Counted from the stretch's first letter, positions 15,081-23,768 are shown. The stretch: DNA of 39,648 nucleotides from Phycisphaerales bacterium (GCA_020853975.1 JADYXW010000026.1:1-39648), one strand, 5' to 3'. The notes: generated from the letters alone by a model not told the origin. A program made the numbers and translations.

Positions 15081-16830
15081 CGCCGCAGTAGGCCCGCCAC
15101 ATGCCGCGGATCGCGCCCTCGAACCGCCCGCAGAATCCGCGCGGGTCGCAGAGCGCGGACGCCGCCATCTTCCCCCTCAGCGTCCGCCTGTACTGCTCGA
15201 TGCGGCCGTGGTCCCGCGCGAGCCCCGCCGCCAGCGACACGTACTCGTCCTCGCTCCGAGCGATCAGCTCAGGAACCCCGGCGTTAGTGAGCAGGCTCAC
15301 GCCCACGCGTCCCGCGTGCGTGCGCCCTTCGAGCGTCACCACGGGCACACCCATCCACAGCGCCTCGCACGTCGTCGTCGTGCCGTGGTACGGGAACGCG
15401 TCCAGCGCCACGTCCATGCCCGAGTAGAGCGCCAGGTGCTCCGCGAGCGTCGCTGTGGCGGCGAGAAACTCCAGCCTCTCCGCCCCCACGCCCTCCGCTT
15501 CGAACCCATCGCGGATCCGCTCCGCCGCTCCCTTGGACCTGAAGTCAAAGGACTTCAGCACCAGGCGGGAACCGGGCACCTCACGCAGCAGCCTCGACCA
15601 TAGCGCAATGAGGCCCCTGTTGATCTTGCGGCTGGCATTGAAGCTGCCGAACACAGGCCCCGCGCCCACCCTCGCCGGCTCCGGCGCGTCCGCCAGCGGG
15701 CGATAGCACAGGAAGCACGGGTCAAGCCTCCACAGCCTCTCGGTCGCCAGAGCGTTCACCCCGGGCGTGTTCGGGTCCGTGAGCGAGTCGACGATCCGGT
15801 AGTCGACGCTCCGCAGCCCCGTGGTGTCCGGATAGCCGCAGTACGTCACCTGCACCGGCGCGGGCTTCAGGTTCATCGCGGGCAGGTTGTTCCCCAGCGT
15901 GTGCCCCGCGAGCTCGATGAGCACGTCCACGCGATCGGCGTTCACCCGTTCCGCAAGCTGCAGGTCCGAGAGGTCCGCCGTTTCCCGCCACACCGAGGCG
16001 TGCGCTCGCAGCCGCTGCGTCACCCGGTCCGGGTCGCGGGTGCCGGAATACACCAGCAGCTCGATCCCCGCGCGGTCGTGGTGCTCCATGAAGGGCTCGA
16101 TGAAGAACGACACCGAGTGCTGGCGCAGATCCGGCGAGAGCAGGCCCACGCGCAGTCGGCGTGCCGGGTCGCGGCTGCCCGCGTGCTCGAATCGCACATC
16201 GGGCTTGAGCCGGTCCATCAGCTCCCCATAGGCCCGGTGCGCTGACGCGATCTCCGCCGGGTCCACCCCGTAGAGGTACGTCAAGGCCGCGGGCAGGCCC
16301 GCGACCAGCATCGCCTCCCCCGGATAGGCGCGTATGGCGCCCCTGGTGAACTCCACGACCTCCTCGATGTACCCCATCGTGAGCAGCGCGCCCGCGTAGG
16401 ACACCGCCACCTGCGCGTCCGGACCCTGCGCGAGCGCCGCGCGCAGATGCTCCGCGGCGGCGGGCGCGTCGTGCATGTCCATCAGCGTGTTCGCAAGGGC
16501 GAGCCGGGCCTTGGCGTCCGTGGGGGCGGCCTCTACCGCGCGCCGCAACCAGGCGAGCGCCTCCACCTGCTTCCTGCGGGCCTGCAGCACCATCGCGAGG
16601 TTGACCATGAGGGCGGCGCTGCCCGGTTCCGCCCCCTGGGCTCGCAGTGCGTAGTACTCCGCCTGCTCGTGCCTTCCGAGCCGGAGCAGCACCAGCGACA
16701 TCAGGCTGTTCAGCCCGGGGTCCCCCGGCCCCTTGGGCAGCAGCCGCTGCGCGAGCGCCAGCGCCTCCTGAGCCTTGCCCGAAGCAAGGAGTTGCTCCAC
16801 CTTCAGGACCTGGGCGACGAGTTGGCTCAC
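15067..16830 (-). CDS. TPR + GT41 (SPINDLY/OGT-like) glycosyltransferase, canonical paralog (4th gene of operon)
   Basis: A 587-aa cytoplasmic protein. Residues 1-190 are TPR helices (for example LVLLRLGRHEQAEYYALRAQ). The rest is a GT41 catalytic region closest in pattern to SPINDLY: SPDLRQHSVSFFIEPFMEHH with the conserved His, VDVLIELAGHTLGNN, APVQVTYCGYPDTTGLRSVDYR, CFLCYRPL, FGSFNASRKI, LWSRLLREVPGSRLVLKS, LDAFPYHGTTTTCEALWMGV and GVSLLTNAGVPELIARSEDEYV. The family moves GlcNAc (OGT) or fucose (SPY) to Ser/Thr; the donor cannot be told here. The start is GTG 16830, which overlaps the upstream stop as GTGA, implying coupled translation. It is the only one of the four with the standard HSVSFF and ELAGHT signatures. 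The 3' end overlaps dnaN by 14 nt. Confidence 0.92.
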   Translation of the reverse strand: MSQLVAQVLKVEQLLASGKAQEALALAQRLLPKGPGDPGLNSLMSLVLLRLGRHEQAEYYALRAQGAEPGSAALMVNLAMVLQARRKQVEALAWLRRAVEAAPTDAKARLALANTLMDMHDAPAAAEHLRAALAQGPDAQVAVSYAGALLTMGYIEEVVEFTRGAIRAYPGEAMLVAGLPAALTYLYGVDPAEIASAHRAYGELMDRLKPDVRFEHAGSRDPARRLRVGLLSPDLRQHSVSFFIEPFMEHHDRAGIELLVYSGTRDPDRVTQRLRAHASVWRETADLSDLQLAERVNADRVDVLIELAGHTLGNNLPAMNLKPAPVQVTYCGYPDTTGLRSVDYRIVDSLTDPNTPGVNALATERLWRLDPCFLCYRPLADAPEPARVGAGPVFGSFNASRKINRGLIALWSRLLREVPGSRLVLKSFDFRSKGAAERIRDGFEAEGVGAERLEFLAATATLAEHLALYSGMDVALDAFPYHGTTTTCEALWMGVPVVTLEGRTHAGRVGVSLLTNAGVPELIARSEDEYVSLAAGLARDHGRIEQYRRTLRGKMAASALCDPRGFCGRFEGAIRGMWRAYCGATAG

Positions 16831-18596
16831 ATGGCCCCCCCGCACCAGGCCCGCCACGCCCCCCGCAGGGCGTGCTCAAAGTCACGGGCGTACCCGGACG
16901 CGTCGCACACCGGGGAGTTCAGCATCGCGCTTCGCGTGCCTTTGTGCAGCGAGAGGAGCCTCGCCGGGTCCGAGGCCAGCCCCGCGGCGATCTCCACGTA
17001 CTGGTCCTCCGAAGCCGCGACAAGGTCTCCAAGGCCCGCGCTCGCCAGCAGGCTGGCGCCCACACGAGCCCGGTGAGACTCGCCGCGCAGCGCTACCACG
17101 GGCACACCCATCAGCAGCGCCTCGCAGGTGGTCGTCGTGCCGTTGTACGGGAATGGGTCCAGCGCGATGTCCGCCCGGTGGAAGGCCCGCAGGTGCGCCG
17201 AGGGGTCCATCTCAAAGCCCGCCCAGTCCACGCGGCTCGCATCCCCCCCCTCGCCCGCAAAGCGCCGCTCAAAGCTCGCTCTCACCCCGGAGAACGGCGC
17301 CGCCTTGATGAGCAGCCTTGAGCCCGGCACACGCCCCAGGATCCGCGCCCAGGCGTGCAGCGCCGCCGTTTGTACCTTCTCCAGCCGGTTGAAGCTCGCA
17401 AACGTCACGGGCCCCATCGACCCGCCCTTCGAGTAGGTACGTAGTGATGGAGACAGCGCCGGCTCCGGCGTGTGGTCCGGCATCGCGAAGCACACGAAGC
17501 AGCGATCCAGCCTGAGCAACTTCTCAGTCGCCCACGCCTCTGCACCGGGCGGATCGGTCACGGCGTCCACAATCCGCCAGTCGAGCGATGTCGAGCCCGT
17601 CGTGTGGGGCCACCCCAGGTACGTCACCTGCACCGGCGCCAGCCTAGGGATCATCGCCTCAAGCCTCGAACCCGCGGACCACCCAGCGCAGTCCACCGCG
17701 ATGTCCACGCCATCCTGCTCCGCGGCGGCGGCGATCCTCGCGTGCGTCCACTCCGACATCTCACGCAGCTCGCAGAGCTGCGAGAATGCCCCCGTCACGC
17801 CGTCCGGGCGCCCCGTGGAATACGCCAGCACCCGCACACGGCCGGAGTCCATTCGGCTCAGCAGGCCCGCGAGAAAGAACGCGCACGCGTGAAACCGGAA
17901 GTCCGGCGAGAGGAACGCGACCGTCAGCCTCTTCTCCGGGTCGCGCACGTTCGCGAAGGTCCGCTCGGGCCCGCCCCGGCCCGACGCCGCCGCGAGGCGC
18001 TTGATGACGCCCATGTGCTCGTCCGCGTCCACGCCGTCCGCAAAGTTCATCGTCGAGGCGAGTTGCACCAGCAACCCGACGTCGCGGGGCCACGCCGCCA
18101 CGCCCAGCCTTGCGATCCGCAGCGCCTCGTCCACTTCACCCGCTCGCACCGCGAGCTCAGACCAGCGGCGATAGACCTCAGGATTGCCGGGCACGGCCCG
18201 CACCGCGTCTTCCAACCCCGCCCACGAGGCGGCAAAGTCCGCTCGCTCCAGGTGCACCTGCACGAGGCTGAGCCTCGCGTCCAGGTCTGCCGGCGCCGAG
18301 CGCACCACGGCCCCGAACGCCGCCGCCGCGTCGTCCAGTTTTCCCAGCCCCCAGAGCACCTTCGCATGATCGCTGCGGAGCGTCGCGTCCCCAGGCGACG
18401 CCGCCGTCGCCCGTGCAAGCCAGTGCTCCGCCGCCGCTAGGTCTCCCGCGTGAAACTCGACCTGCGCCCTGGCGTGCATCAGCCGGGCATCTCGCGGCGC
18501 TCGCACTATTGCCCGGTCCAACGCCGCCCGCGCGCCGGGCGCATCCCCGCTCAGGACCAGGCGGTGCGCTTCTGCGATCTCGGCGGCGGCGTTCAT
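16827..18596 (-). CDS. TPR + GT41 glycosyltransferase, variant paralog (3rd gene of operon)
   Basis: A 589-aa cytoplasmic protein. TPR units fill about residues 1-190 (HWLARATAASPGDATLRSDH and similar). The catalytic half has SPDFRFHACAFFLAGLLSRM, DCAGWSAGSRLEAMIPRLAP, PVQVTYLGWPHTTGSTSLDW, CFVCFAMPDHTPEP, FASFNRLEKVQTAALHAWAR, GSRLLIKAAPF, LDPFPYNGTTTTCEALLMGV and a C-terminal GASLLASAGLGDLVAASEDQ. The nucleotide-sugar loop is intact, but FHACAFF replaces HSVSFF and DCAGW replaces ELAGH, as in the two genes upstream. The start is ATG 18596 and forms ATGA with the stop of the preceding gene. A longer in-frame extension upstream was rejected because it lies in another frame of that gene. Activity is likely; donor and acceptor are unknown. 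Confidence 0.9.
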   Translation of the reverse strand: MNAAAEIAEAHRLVLSGDAPGARAALDRAIVRAPRDARLMHARAQVEFHAGDLAAAEHWLARATAASPGDATLRSDHAKVLWGLGKLDDAAAAFGAVVRSAPADLDARLSLVQVHLERADFAASWAGLEDAVRAVPGNPEVYRRWSELAVRAGEVDEALRIARLGVAAWPRDVGLLVQLASTMNFADGVDADEHMGVIKRLAAASGRGGPERTFANVRDPEKRLTVAFLSPDFRFHACAFFLAGLLSRMDSGRVRVLAYSTGRPDGVTGAFSQLCELREMSEWTHARIAAAAEQDGVDIAVDCAGWSAGSRLEAMIPRLAPVQVTYLGWPHTTGSTSLDWRIVDAVTDPPGAEAWATEKLLRLDRCFVCFAMPDHTPEPALSPSLRTYSKGGSMGPVTFASFNRLEKVQTAALHAWARILGRVPGSRLLIKAAPFSGVRASFERRFAGEGGDASRVDWAGFEMDPSAHLRAFHRADIALDPFPYNGTTTTCEALLMGVPVVALRGESHRARVGASLLASAGLGDLVAASEDQYVEIAAGLASDPARLLSLHKGTRSAMLNSPVCDASGYARDFEHALRGAWRAWCGGAM

Positions 18597-20272
18597 GCCC
18601 CGATCGTACCGCCCCGGCACCACGCGCCCCACGCGCCGCGGATCGCCTCCTCGAATCTGCGGCCAAAGTCGCGTGCGTCGCACAACGCCGACGACAGCAT
18701 CCGCCCGCGCAAAGTCCGGTGATACTCCGTGAGCCGGGGCACGTCTCGCGCCAGGTCCGCCGCGAGCCTCACGAACTCGTCCGCGTCCCGCGCCACCAGC
18801 TCCGGCACGCCGGCGGCGGTCAGCAGGCTCACGCCCACCCGCGAGCGGTGCAACCGCCCCGCGAGCGTCACCACGGGCACCCCCATGACCATGGCCTCGC
18901 ACGTGGTCGTCGTGCCGTGATAGGGCCACGCATCCAGCGCGATGTCTACTCGCCGGTACGCTTCGAGGTGCCTGGCAGGGTCCGGCTCGTACGGCGCCCA
19001 CACCAGCCTCGACGGGTCGCCGCCCGCCCCCGCCCAGCGCCGCTCCGCCTCCGCACGCGCCGCGCGGCTGGCATCGGTCTTCAGCATCAGCCGCGAACCC
19101 GGGCACGCTTCCAGCACCCGCGCCCACAGCCTCATGCAGCCGTCCTGCACTTTGGCCAGCCGGCTGAAACTGCCAAAGGTGAGCGGCGCGGCCCCGCCCG
19201 AAAGATGCTCCGACAGTGCTTCGCCGGGAGTTTCCGCCGCCGCCTGATAGCACAGGAAGCAGCCCTCCATCCGCAGCAGCCTCTCGCGGTGCCACGCCTC
19301 AGCGCCGGCCGGGTCCGTCAGCGCGTCAACCAGGCGCCAGTCCACCTCCGGCAGGCCCGTGGTGTTCGGGTAGCCAAGCCAGCTCACCTGCACGGGCGCC
19401 CCGCGGGGCGAGAGCGCGGGCAGCCTGCCGCACTTCGTCCAGCCGCTGCACTCGATCAGCACGTCCACCCCGTCCGCCCGGACCCGTGCGCAGATGTCGT
19501 CCGCGCTCGCCCGCGAGCAGTCCCAGTATGGCAGCGCTCTCGCGAATGCGCGGCTGGTGTCGTCCATCTCATTCGCCGCGTACATCACGAGGTCCATCCG
19601 GTCGCGATCAACCCCCGTGACCAGCGCGCCCAGGAAGAACGCGCACGCGTGAAACCACACGTCGCCCGAGAGAAACGCCACCCGCAGCCTGCGGCCCGGG
19701 TCTCGCGAGTTGAAAAAGACCGGGGGCGGCAGCGTCGTCCCCGACATCCTTGCACGGTGCACCAGGTCGCCGAGCCTGCTGTGCAACGCCGCATGCTCGG
19801 CCGGGTCGGTGCCGTCGTCGAAGTTCATCGCGTAGCAGAGCAGTTCCAGCAGGTCGCGATTCTCAGGCAGGGCCGCGACGCCCATCCTGCCCGTCTCCAC
19901 CGCGCGGGGGATGCACCCGGCCCGGATCGCAGCCTGCAGCCACAGCCAATAGGGCTCGGCCCTGCCTGGCAGCGCCGCCACACCCCGGGCGAACACGCTC
20001 CAAGCCCCGGCGGCCTCGCCCGCTTCGAGCATGATCCGCCCGAGCGAGTCGATGGACGCGAGGTCGCCTGGGGCCGCGTCCAGCGCCCGCTCGCCCGCTG
20101 AGATCGCGCCCTTCACGTCGCCGCACGCGAGCTCCGCCGCCGCCATCCCGCGGAGCAGGGCCGGGTCTTTGGCGTTCCTGAGCAGTGCAAACCGGAGGAG
20201 CTCCCGTGCTCTGAGCGCCTGCCCGGTCCGCAGGAGTGCCTGCGCCTGATCCAGCGGGCCCGGGCCCATCAT
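18593..20272 (-). CDS. TPR + GT41 glycosyltransferase, variant paralog (2nd gene of operon)
   Basis: A 559-aa cytoplasmic protein, the shortest of the set. TPR helices span about 1-165 (LLRTGQALRARELLRFAL and later). The catalytic half has SGDVWFHACAFFLGALVTGV, IECSGWTKCGRLPALSPRGA, PVQVSWLGYPNTTGLPEVDW, CFLCYQAAAETP, FGSFSRLAKVQDGCMRLWAR, GSRLMLKTDASR, LDAWPYHGTTTTCEAMVMGV and GVSLLTAAGVPELVARDADE. As in its two variant paralogs the conserved His stays but neighbouring residues read ACAFF, and the GH of ELAGHT is GW. The start is ATG 20272, overlapping the upstream stop by 4 nt (ATGA); the next codon is also ATG. The three overlaps make this a tightly coupled operon. Confidence 0.9.
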   Translation of the reverse strand: MMGPGPLDQAQALLRTGQALRARELLRFALLRNAKDPALLRGMAAAELACGDVKGAISAGERALDAAPGDLASIDSLGRIMLEAGEAAGAWSVFARGVAALPGRAEPYWLWLQAAIRAGCIPRAVETGRMGVAALPENRDLLELLCYAMNFDDGTDPAEHAALHSRLGDLVHRARMSGTTLPPPVFFNSRDPGRRLRVAFLSGDVWFHACAFFLGALVTGVDRDRMDLVMYAANEMDDTSRAFARALPYWDCSRASADDICARVRADGVDVLIECSGWTKCGRLPALSPRGAPVQVSWLGYPNTTGLPEVDWRLVDALTDPAGAEAWHRERLLRMEGCFLCYQAAAETPGEALSEHLSGGAAPLTFGSFSRLAKVQDGCMRLWARVLEACPGSRLMLKTDASRAARAEAERRWAGAGGDPSRLVWAPYEPDPARHLEAYRRVDIALDAWPYHGTTTTCEAMVMGVPVVTLAGRLHRSRVGVSLLTAAGVPELVARDADEFVRLAADLARDVPRLTEYHRTLRGRMLSSALCDARDFGRRFEEAIRGAWGAWCRGGTIGA

Positions 20273-22050
20273 GGGCCGAGTCTCCCGCAGGCTTCGCGCC
20301 ACATTCCCCGCACGAGCGCCTCAAACCTCCGGGCAAACCCCTTCGCGTCCATCAGCGGGCTCCGCTCCATGCGGCCCCTGAGGGTGGCGTGGTATTCCCG
20401 CAGCCTGGCCCGATCGCCCGCCAGCCCCGCCGCGATCCGCACATAGTCGTCCTCGCTCTTCGCGACGAGTTCCGGGGCTCCGATGGCGTGCAAAAGGCTC
20501 ACCCCCACCCGCGCCCGGTGCGTACGCCCCGCGAGCGCCACGACCGGCACGCCGCTCCACAGCGCCTCGCAGGTGGTGGTCGTGCCGTTGTACGGGAAGC
20601 TGTCCAGCGCGATGTCCATCCGCCGGTACATCGGGAAGTGCTCGCCCGGCTTCTTCGCCCATTCACTCGTGATGATCCTGTCCCGCGAGACTCCCAGCCT
20701 CTCAAACTTCGCGATGAAGCTCGGCGCCACTTCCTCCGCGGCGATCTGGATCTTGATCAGCAGGCGGCTCCCGGGCACCTCCCGCAGCACGCGCGCCCAG
20801 GTCTCCAGCGCCCGATCTCCCACCTTCATCATGCGGTTGAACGTGCCGAAGGTGACGGGCCTGGGCTCTCCCCCCGGCCCGGGCGCACAACACGGAGGCT
20901 CGCCCTGCTGCCTGGGCGCGCCCACCGGGGGCTCGAAGCACAGGAAGCACTCTTCCAGCCTCGCAAGCCGCTCCGTGCACTGATCTTCGCTGCCGGGAGG
21001 GTCGGTCTGCGCGTCGATGATGCGGTAGTCAACCCCCGGCACGCCCGTGGTGTTCGGATATCCGAGGTACGTCGCCTGCACGGGGGCGAGGCGGAGCGCG
21101 CAGCACTCCATGTTCAGGCGGTCCGTCCACCCCGCGCAGTCGATCATCACGTCGATGCCGTCCCGCTCCGCCTGGGCCCGGATCTCCCAGGGTTTCATGC
21201 CGCTGACATCCCGCCACTCGCCCAGCCCTTTCATGAGCTCGGTGTACTCGTCACGCTTCGTGGGATGTGCGTACAGGAAGGGCAGCAGCCTCGACCGGTC
21301 AAACTCCCGCAGCGGCCCCTGGAGGAAGAACGCGCACGCGTGAAAGTAGTAGTCCGCGGAAAGAAACGCCACCCTCAGGGGCTTCTCGGGGTCCATCCTG
21401 TTGCGGAACCCGCCCCCCGCACCGATCCGGGCCGCGACGCCCCGCCCCAATGCCGCGTGCTCCTCGCGGTGACGGCGCGGGTCCACGTCGTCCATGAAGT
21501 TCTGGTAATAGACCACAAACTCCAGGAGCGCCGGGTCGTCGGGCCGAAGGGCGAGCCCGCGCCGCGCCGCCGCCATCCCTTCCTGCACCCGCCCCAGCAG
21601 CGCCAGCGTGGTGCCCATCTGGTGGTACGTGTCGGTGTTTCCGGGGGCCAGCGAGATCGCCCGCTCGTACCACGCCATCGCCCGGTCAAACTCGCCCAGG
21701 CTCACGAGACACTTCGCGAGGCCGTCGTACGCCTGCAGGTTCGTGGGCTGCAGCGCCACGGTCTTCTCGTATGCCTCGGCCCCCACGCGGTACCGCCTGA
21801 CGATCGTCGCGATGTTGCCCAGCATGAAGCGGGCTTCCGCGTCCTTGGGAGCCACCGCGACCGCTCGCTGCATCACCGCCAGCGATTCCTCGTCCTCGTG
21901 CAGCTCGCCGTGCAGCGCCCCCAGCAACTTGAGCGCCGCGACGTCCCCCGGGGCTCTCGCGAGGTGCTTGCGCAGCGCCGCCTTCGCGTCATCGGGCTTG
22001 CCGGCCTGGAAGAGGCCCATCGCAGTCTGCACAACGTTCACGCGGCTCAT
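20269..22050 (-). CDS. TPR + GT41 glycosyltransferase, variant paralog (1st gene of operon)
   Basis: A 593-aa cytoplasmic protein with the clearest TPR array, about six units over residues 1-200 (AYDGLAKCLVSLGEFDRAMA, ERAISLAPGNTDTYHQMGTT). The catalytic half has SADYYFHACAFFLQGPLREF, DCAGWTDRLNMECCALRLAP, ATYLGYPNTTGVPGVDYR, CFLCFEPPVGAP, FGTFNRMMKVGDRALETWAR, GSRLLIKIQIAAEE, LDSFPYNGTTTTCEALWSGV and GVSLLHAIGAPELVAKSEDD. An insertion near residues 385-405 is rich in Gly, Pro and Cys (CCAPGPGG) and absent from the paralogs. The start is ATG 22050. TACCAT lies 8 nt upstream with no Shine-Dalgarno, so the operon may begin almost leaderless. No signal peptide, so targets should be cytoplasmic unless exported later. 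Confidence 0.92.
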   Translation of the reverse strand: MSRVNVVQTAMGLFQAGKPDDAKAALRKHLARAPGDVAALKLLGALHGELHEDEESLAVMQRAVAVAPKDAEARFMLGNIATIVRRYRVGAEAYEKTVALQPTNLQAYDGLAKCLVSLGEFDRAMAWYERAISLAPGNTDTYHQMGTTLALLGRVQEGMAAARRGLALRPDDPALLEFVVYYQNFMDDVDPRRHREEHAALGRGVAARIGAGGGFRNRMDPEKPLRVAFLSADYYFHACAFFLQGPLREFDRSRLLPFLYAHPTKRDEYTELMKGLGEWRDVSGMKPWEIRAQAERDGIDVMIDCAGWTDRLNMECCALRLAPVQATYLGYPNTTGVPGVDYRIIDAQTDPPGSEDQCTERLARLEECFLCFEPPVGAPRQQGEPPCCAPGPGGEPRPVTFGTFNRMMKVGDRALETWARVLREVPGSRLLIKIQIAAEEVAPSFIAKFERLGVSRDRIITSEWAKKPGEHFPMYRRMDIALDSFPYNGTTTTCEALWSGVPVVALAGRTHRARVGVSLLHAIGAPELVAKSEDDYVRIAAGLAGDRARLREYHATLRGRMERSPLMDAKGFARRFEALVRGMWREACGRLGP

Positions 22051-22058
22051 GTTCGCCG

Positions 22059-22064
22059 ATGGTA
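22059..22064 (-). promoter_or_regulatory. TACCAT -10-like element of the glycosyltransferase operon
   Basis: On the minus strand TACCAT ends 8 nt before ATG 22050 of the first operon gene. No Shine-Dalgarno or clear -35 is seen. Spacing is slightly longer than the 6 nt seen at other leaderless candidates. Confidence 0.35.
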
Positions 22065-22098
22065 GCGGGCGCTCCCGGTGCCCCGGGGAGTGTCCCGG

Positions 22099-22980
22099 CT
22101 ACGCCGGCTGATTCAGCAGAGCGATCACCACCGACGCCGCCCCGAGCGCCACCGGCGCGAGTGCCCGCACCAGCCGTCCCTTGGCGCCCACGGCTCCCGC
22201 GGTGTCGTCCGGGCTCACCAGCCCGGCGACCAGCGCCGCCATGACGATCAGCACACCGCAGGCCACCGGTGTCGTACCGAGAGCGCATGCGTAGAACATG
22301 AGCACGCCCAGCGACGCGCCCGCCAGGCCAACCCCGGCCCCGCCCCGCACCCGGGGCCTGAAGAACCCCGCGAGCACGCCTCCGCCCAGCACGCCGCACA
22401 CCCCGCCCGCCATGAGCGCCGGGTCGATGTGCCCCGTCAGCACGATCGTCACCGACGCGCAGATGCCCACCCCCACCAGCAGGAGCCACGGGTACCACCC
22501 GCGGCTGCGCCCGGCCTTGGTCAGGACCGCCCAGGCCAATGTCACCAGCACGGCACAGACCCCGATCCACGCCGCGGCCTCCCACGGGCCCCAGGTGTTC
22601 TTCACCTTGTTCCGCGCGATCAGCCACAGCCCCGCCCCCAGCAGAACCGGGCAGGCGAGCGCGACCACGGCTCCGATCCGGGGCAGACCCGCCCCCGCCG
22701 CCAGCACCGCCACGCCCGCGAGAACGACCGGCAACCATCCGCGAGCGCCGGTCGGGGGCCAGTCGCTCCTCCAGAATCCCACGAGGACGCCAGCAACCGC
22801 CGCGAGCGCGATCACCCAGGAAGAGGCCACGACGCGCGCACGGTCCCGGCGCTGCGCCGCCTCATCCTCTCCCCAGCGCCGGCCCCGCCTGGCCGAACCC
22901 CACCACACGATCAGGAGCCCCAGGGTGCTCAGCACCAGCGGCACCACGACTCCGCCCACAAGAGCCCGTGTTTCATCCAC
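22099..22980 (-). CDS. Polytopic integral membrane protein of unknown function
   Basis: A 293-aa protein made almost entirely of hydrophobic segments, about eight, separated by short Arg-rich loops such as ARRGRRWGEDEAAQRRDRAR near 30-48. No transporter or enzyme motif is recognised; the strongly Gly/Ala/Val-rich helices give little family signal. The start is GTG 22980, with AAGGGGG about 7 nt upstream; an earlier in-frame start at 23058 has no such site and adds an unlikely basic leader. It follows the YceI gene by 81 nt on the same strand, so the two may share the promoter and palindrome upstream of YceI. Confidence 0.65.
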   Translation of the reverse strand: MDETRALVGGVVVPLVLSTLGLLIVWWGSARRGRRWGEDEAAQRRDRARVVASSWVIALAAVAGVLVGFWRSDWPPTGARGWLPVVLAGVAVLAAGAGLPRIGAVVALACPVLLGAGLWLIARNKVKNTWGPWEAAAWIGVCAVLVTLAWAVLTKAGRSRGWYPWLLLVGVGICASVTIVLTGHIDPALMAGGVCGVLGGGVLAGFFRPRVRGGAGVGLAGASLGVLMFYACALGTTPVACGVLIVMAALVAGLVSPDDTAGAVGAKGRLVRALAPVALGAASVVIALLNQPA

Positions 22981-23061
22981 GTGCGCACCCCCTTGCAACC
23001 CGCGGCCCCACCATCGGACCAAGACCGGTGCCCCGCTGAGGGCGAGGCCCGGCTGCACATC

Positions 23062-23706
23062 TTACTTGCGGTGCGTCTCGAGCGCCGCGATGAGCTTCAC
23101 CTCGTCGCCCAGCGCGCCCTCCTTCACGTACTTGGTCATGCCCCAGTCGGAGCGCCTGATCGTGAAGGTCGCCTCCACGCCCATGACCTCGTCCCCACCC
23201 ATGCCCTTGCCCCGTCCCACGACCGTCAGGTGGGCGGTCACGGGCTTGGTCTTGCCCAGCATGGTCAGATCGCCGGTCACGTCGAAGGCGCCCTCGCCCG
23301 CGCTTTTGAAGCCGGTGGACTTGAAGGAGATCGTCGGGAACTCCTCGGTGCTGAAGAAATCCGGGCTCTTCAGGTGCTGGTCACGCTTGGCGTCCCCGCT
23401 GCTCAGCCCCGAGAGGGGAACAGTAATCTCCATCGAGGCGCCCGCGGCGTTCGCGGGATCCAGGTCCAGCGTTCCTGTGGGGTTGAAGAACAGCCCGTAG
23501 TGGCTCGACGCCCCGAGGTGGGTGATGCGGTACACCACGTTGGAGTGCACCGAATCCACCTTCCACGCGGCGCTCACCGGGGCCTTCGCGTCCGCCTTGG
23601 CGGGCTGCTCGCCCATCAGGCCCATCGCGCCCAGCCCCGCGCCGCCCGCAAGAACCCCCGCCGCCGTCACGCCAACCGTCGCCCACGCCCGCACACGCTT
23701 CTGCAT
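23062..23706 (-). CDS. YceI family periplasmic lipid-binding protein
   Basis: A 214-aa exported protein. Residues 1-38 form a signal or signal-anchor ending near QPAKA. The rest is a YceI-type lipocalin-like barrel: WKVDSVHSNVVYRITHLG near 48-65, FFNPTGTLDLDP, KRDQHLKSPDFFSTEEFPTI near 107-126, DVTGDLTMLGKTKPVTAHL near 140-160 and the late FTIRRSDWGMTKYV. The family binds long polyisoprenoid or lipid chains in the periplasm and is often linked to respiratory quinones or stress. The start is ATG 23706 with AGGAGG upstream (about 23714-23719). A 20-bp palindrome 43 nt above the start suggests control by a MarR-type or similar regulator. A membrane protein gene follows. Confidence 0.9.
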   Translation of the reverse strand: MQKRVRAWATVGVTAAGVLAGGAGLGAMGLMGEQPAKADAKAPVSAAWKVDSVHSNVVYRITHLGASSHYGLFFNPTGTLDLDPANAAGASMEITVPLSGLSSGDAKRDQHLKSPDFFSTEEFPTISFKSTGFKSAGEGAFDVTGDLTMLGKTKPVTAHLTVVGRGKGMGGDEVMGVEATFTIRRSDWGMTKYVKEGALGDEVKLIAALETHRK

Positions 23707-23748
23707 TTCTGCGCCTCCTGATGTCCCGCCGTTCCGGAAAGTTCCGAT

Positions 23749-23768
23749 TTACTTGTTCCAACAAGTAA
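23749..23768. promoter_or_regulatory. 20-bp perfect palindrome, MarR-type operator candidate
   Basis: TTACTTGTTCCAACAAGTAA has two 9-bp arms (TTACTTGTT and AACAAGTAA) around CC. It lies between the divergent YceI (minus) and DUF442 lipoprotein (plus) genes and is much AT-richer than its surroundings. Arm length and TTAC/GTAA ends resemble sites of MarR or HxlR-family dimers. A smaller palindrome, TTCCGGAA, lies at 23732-23739. No regulator gene of these families is in the window. Confidence 0.6.

Noticed and set aside
18597..19295. N-terminal extension of the third glycosyltransferase
   Set aside because: It is an out-of-frame reading of the neighbouring paralog; the ATGA overlap at 18596 gives a much better start.
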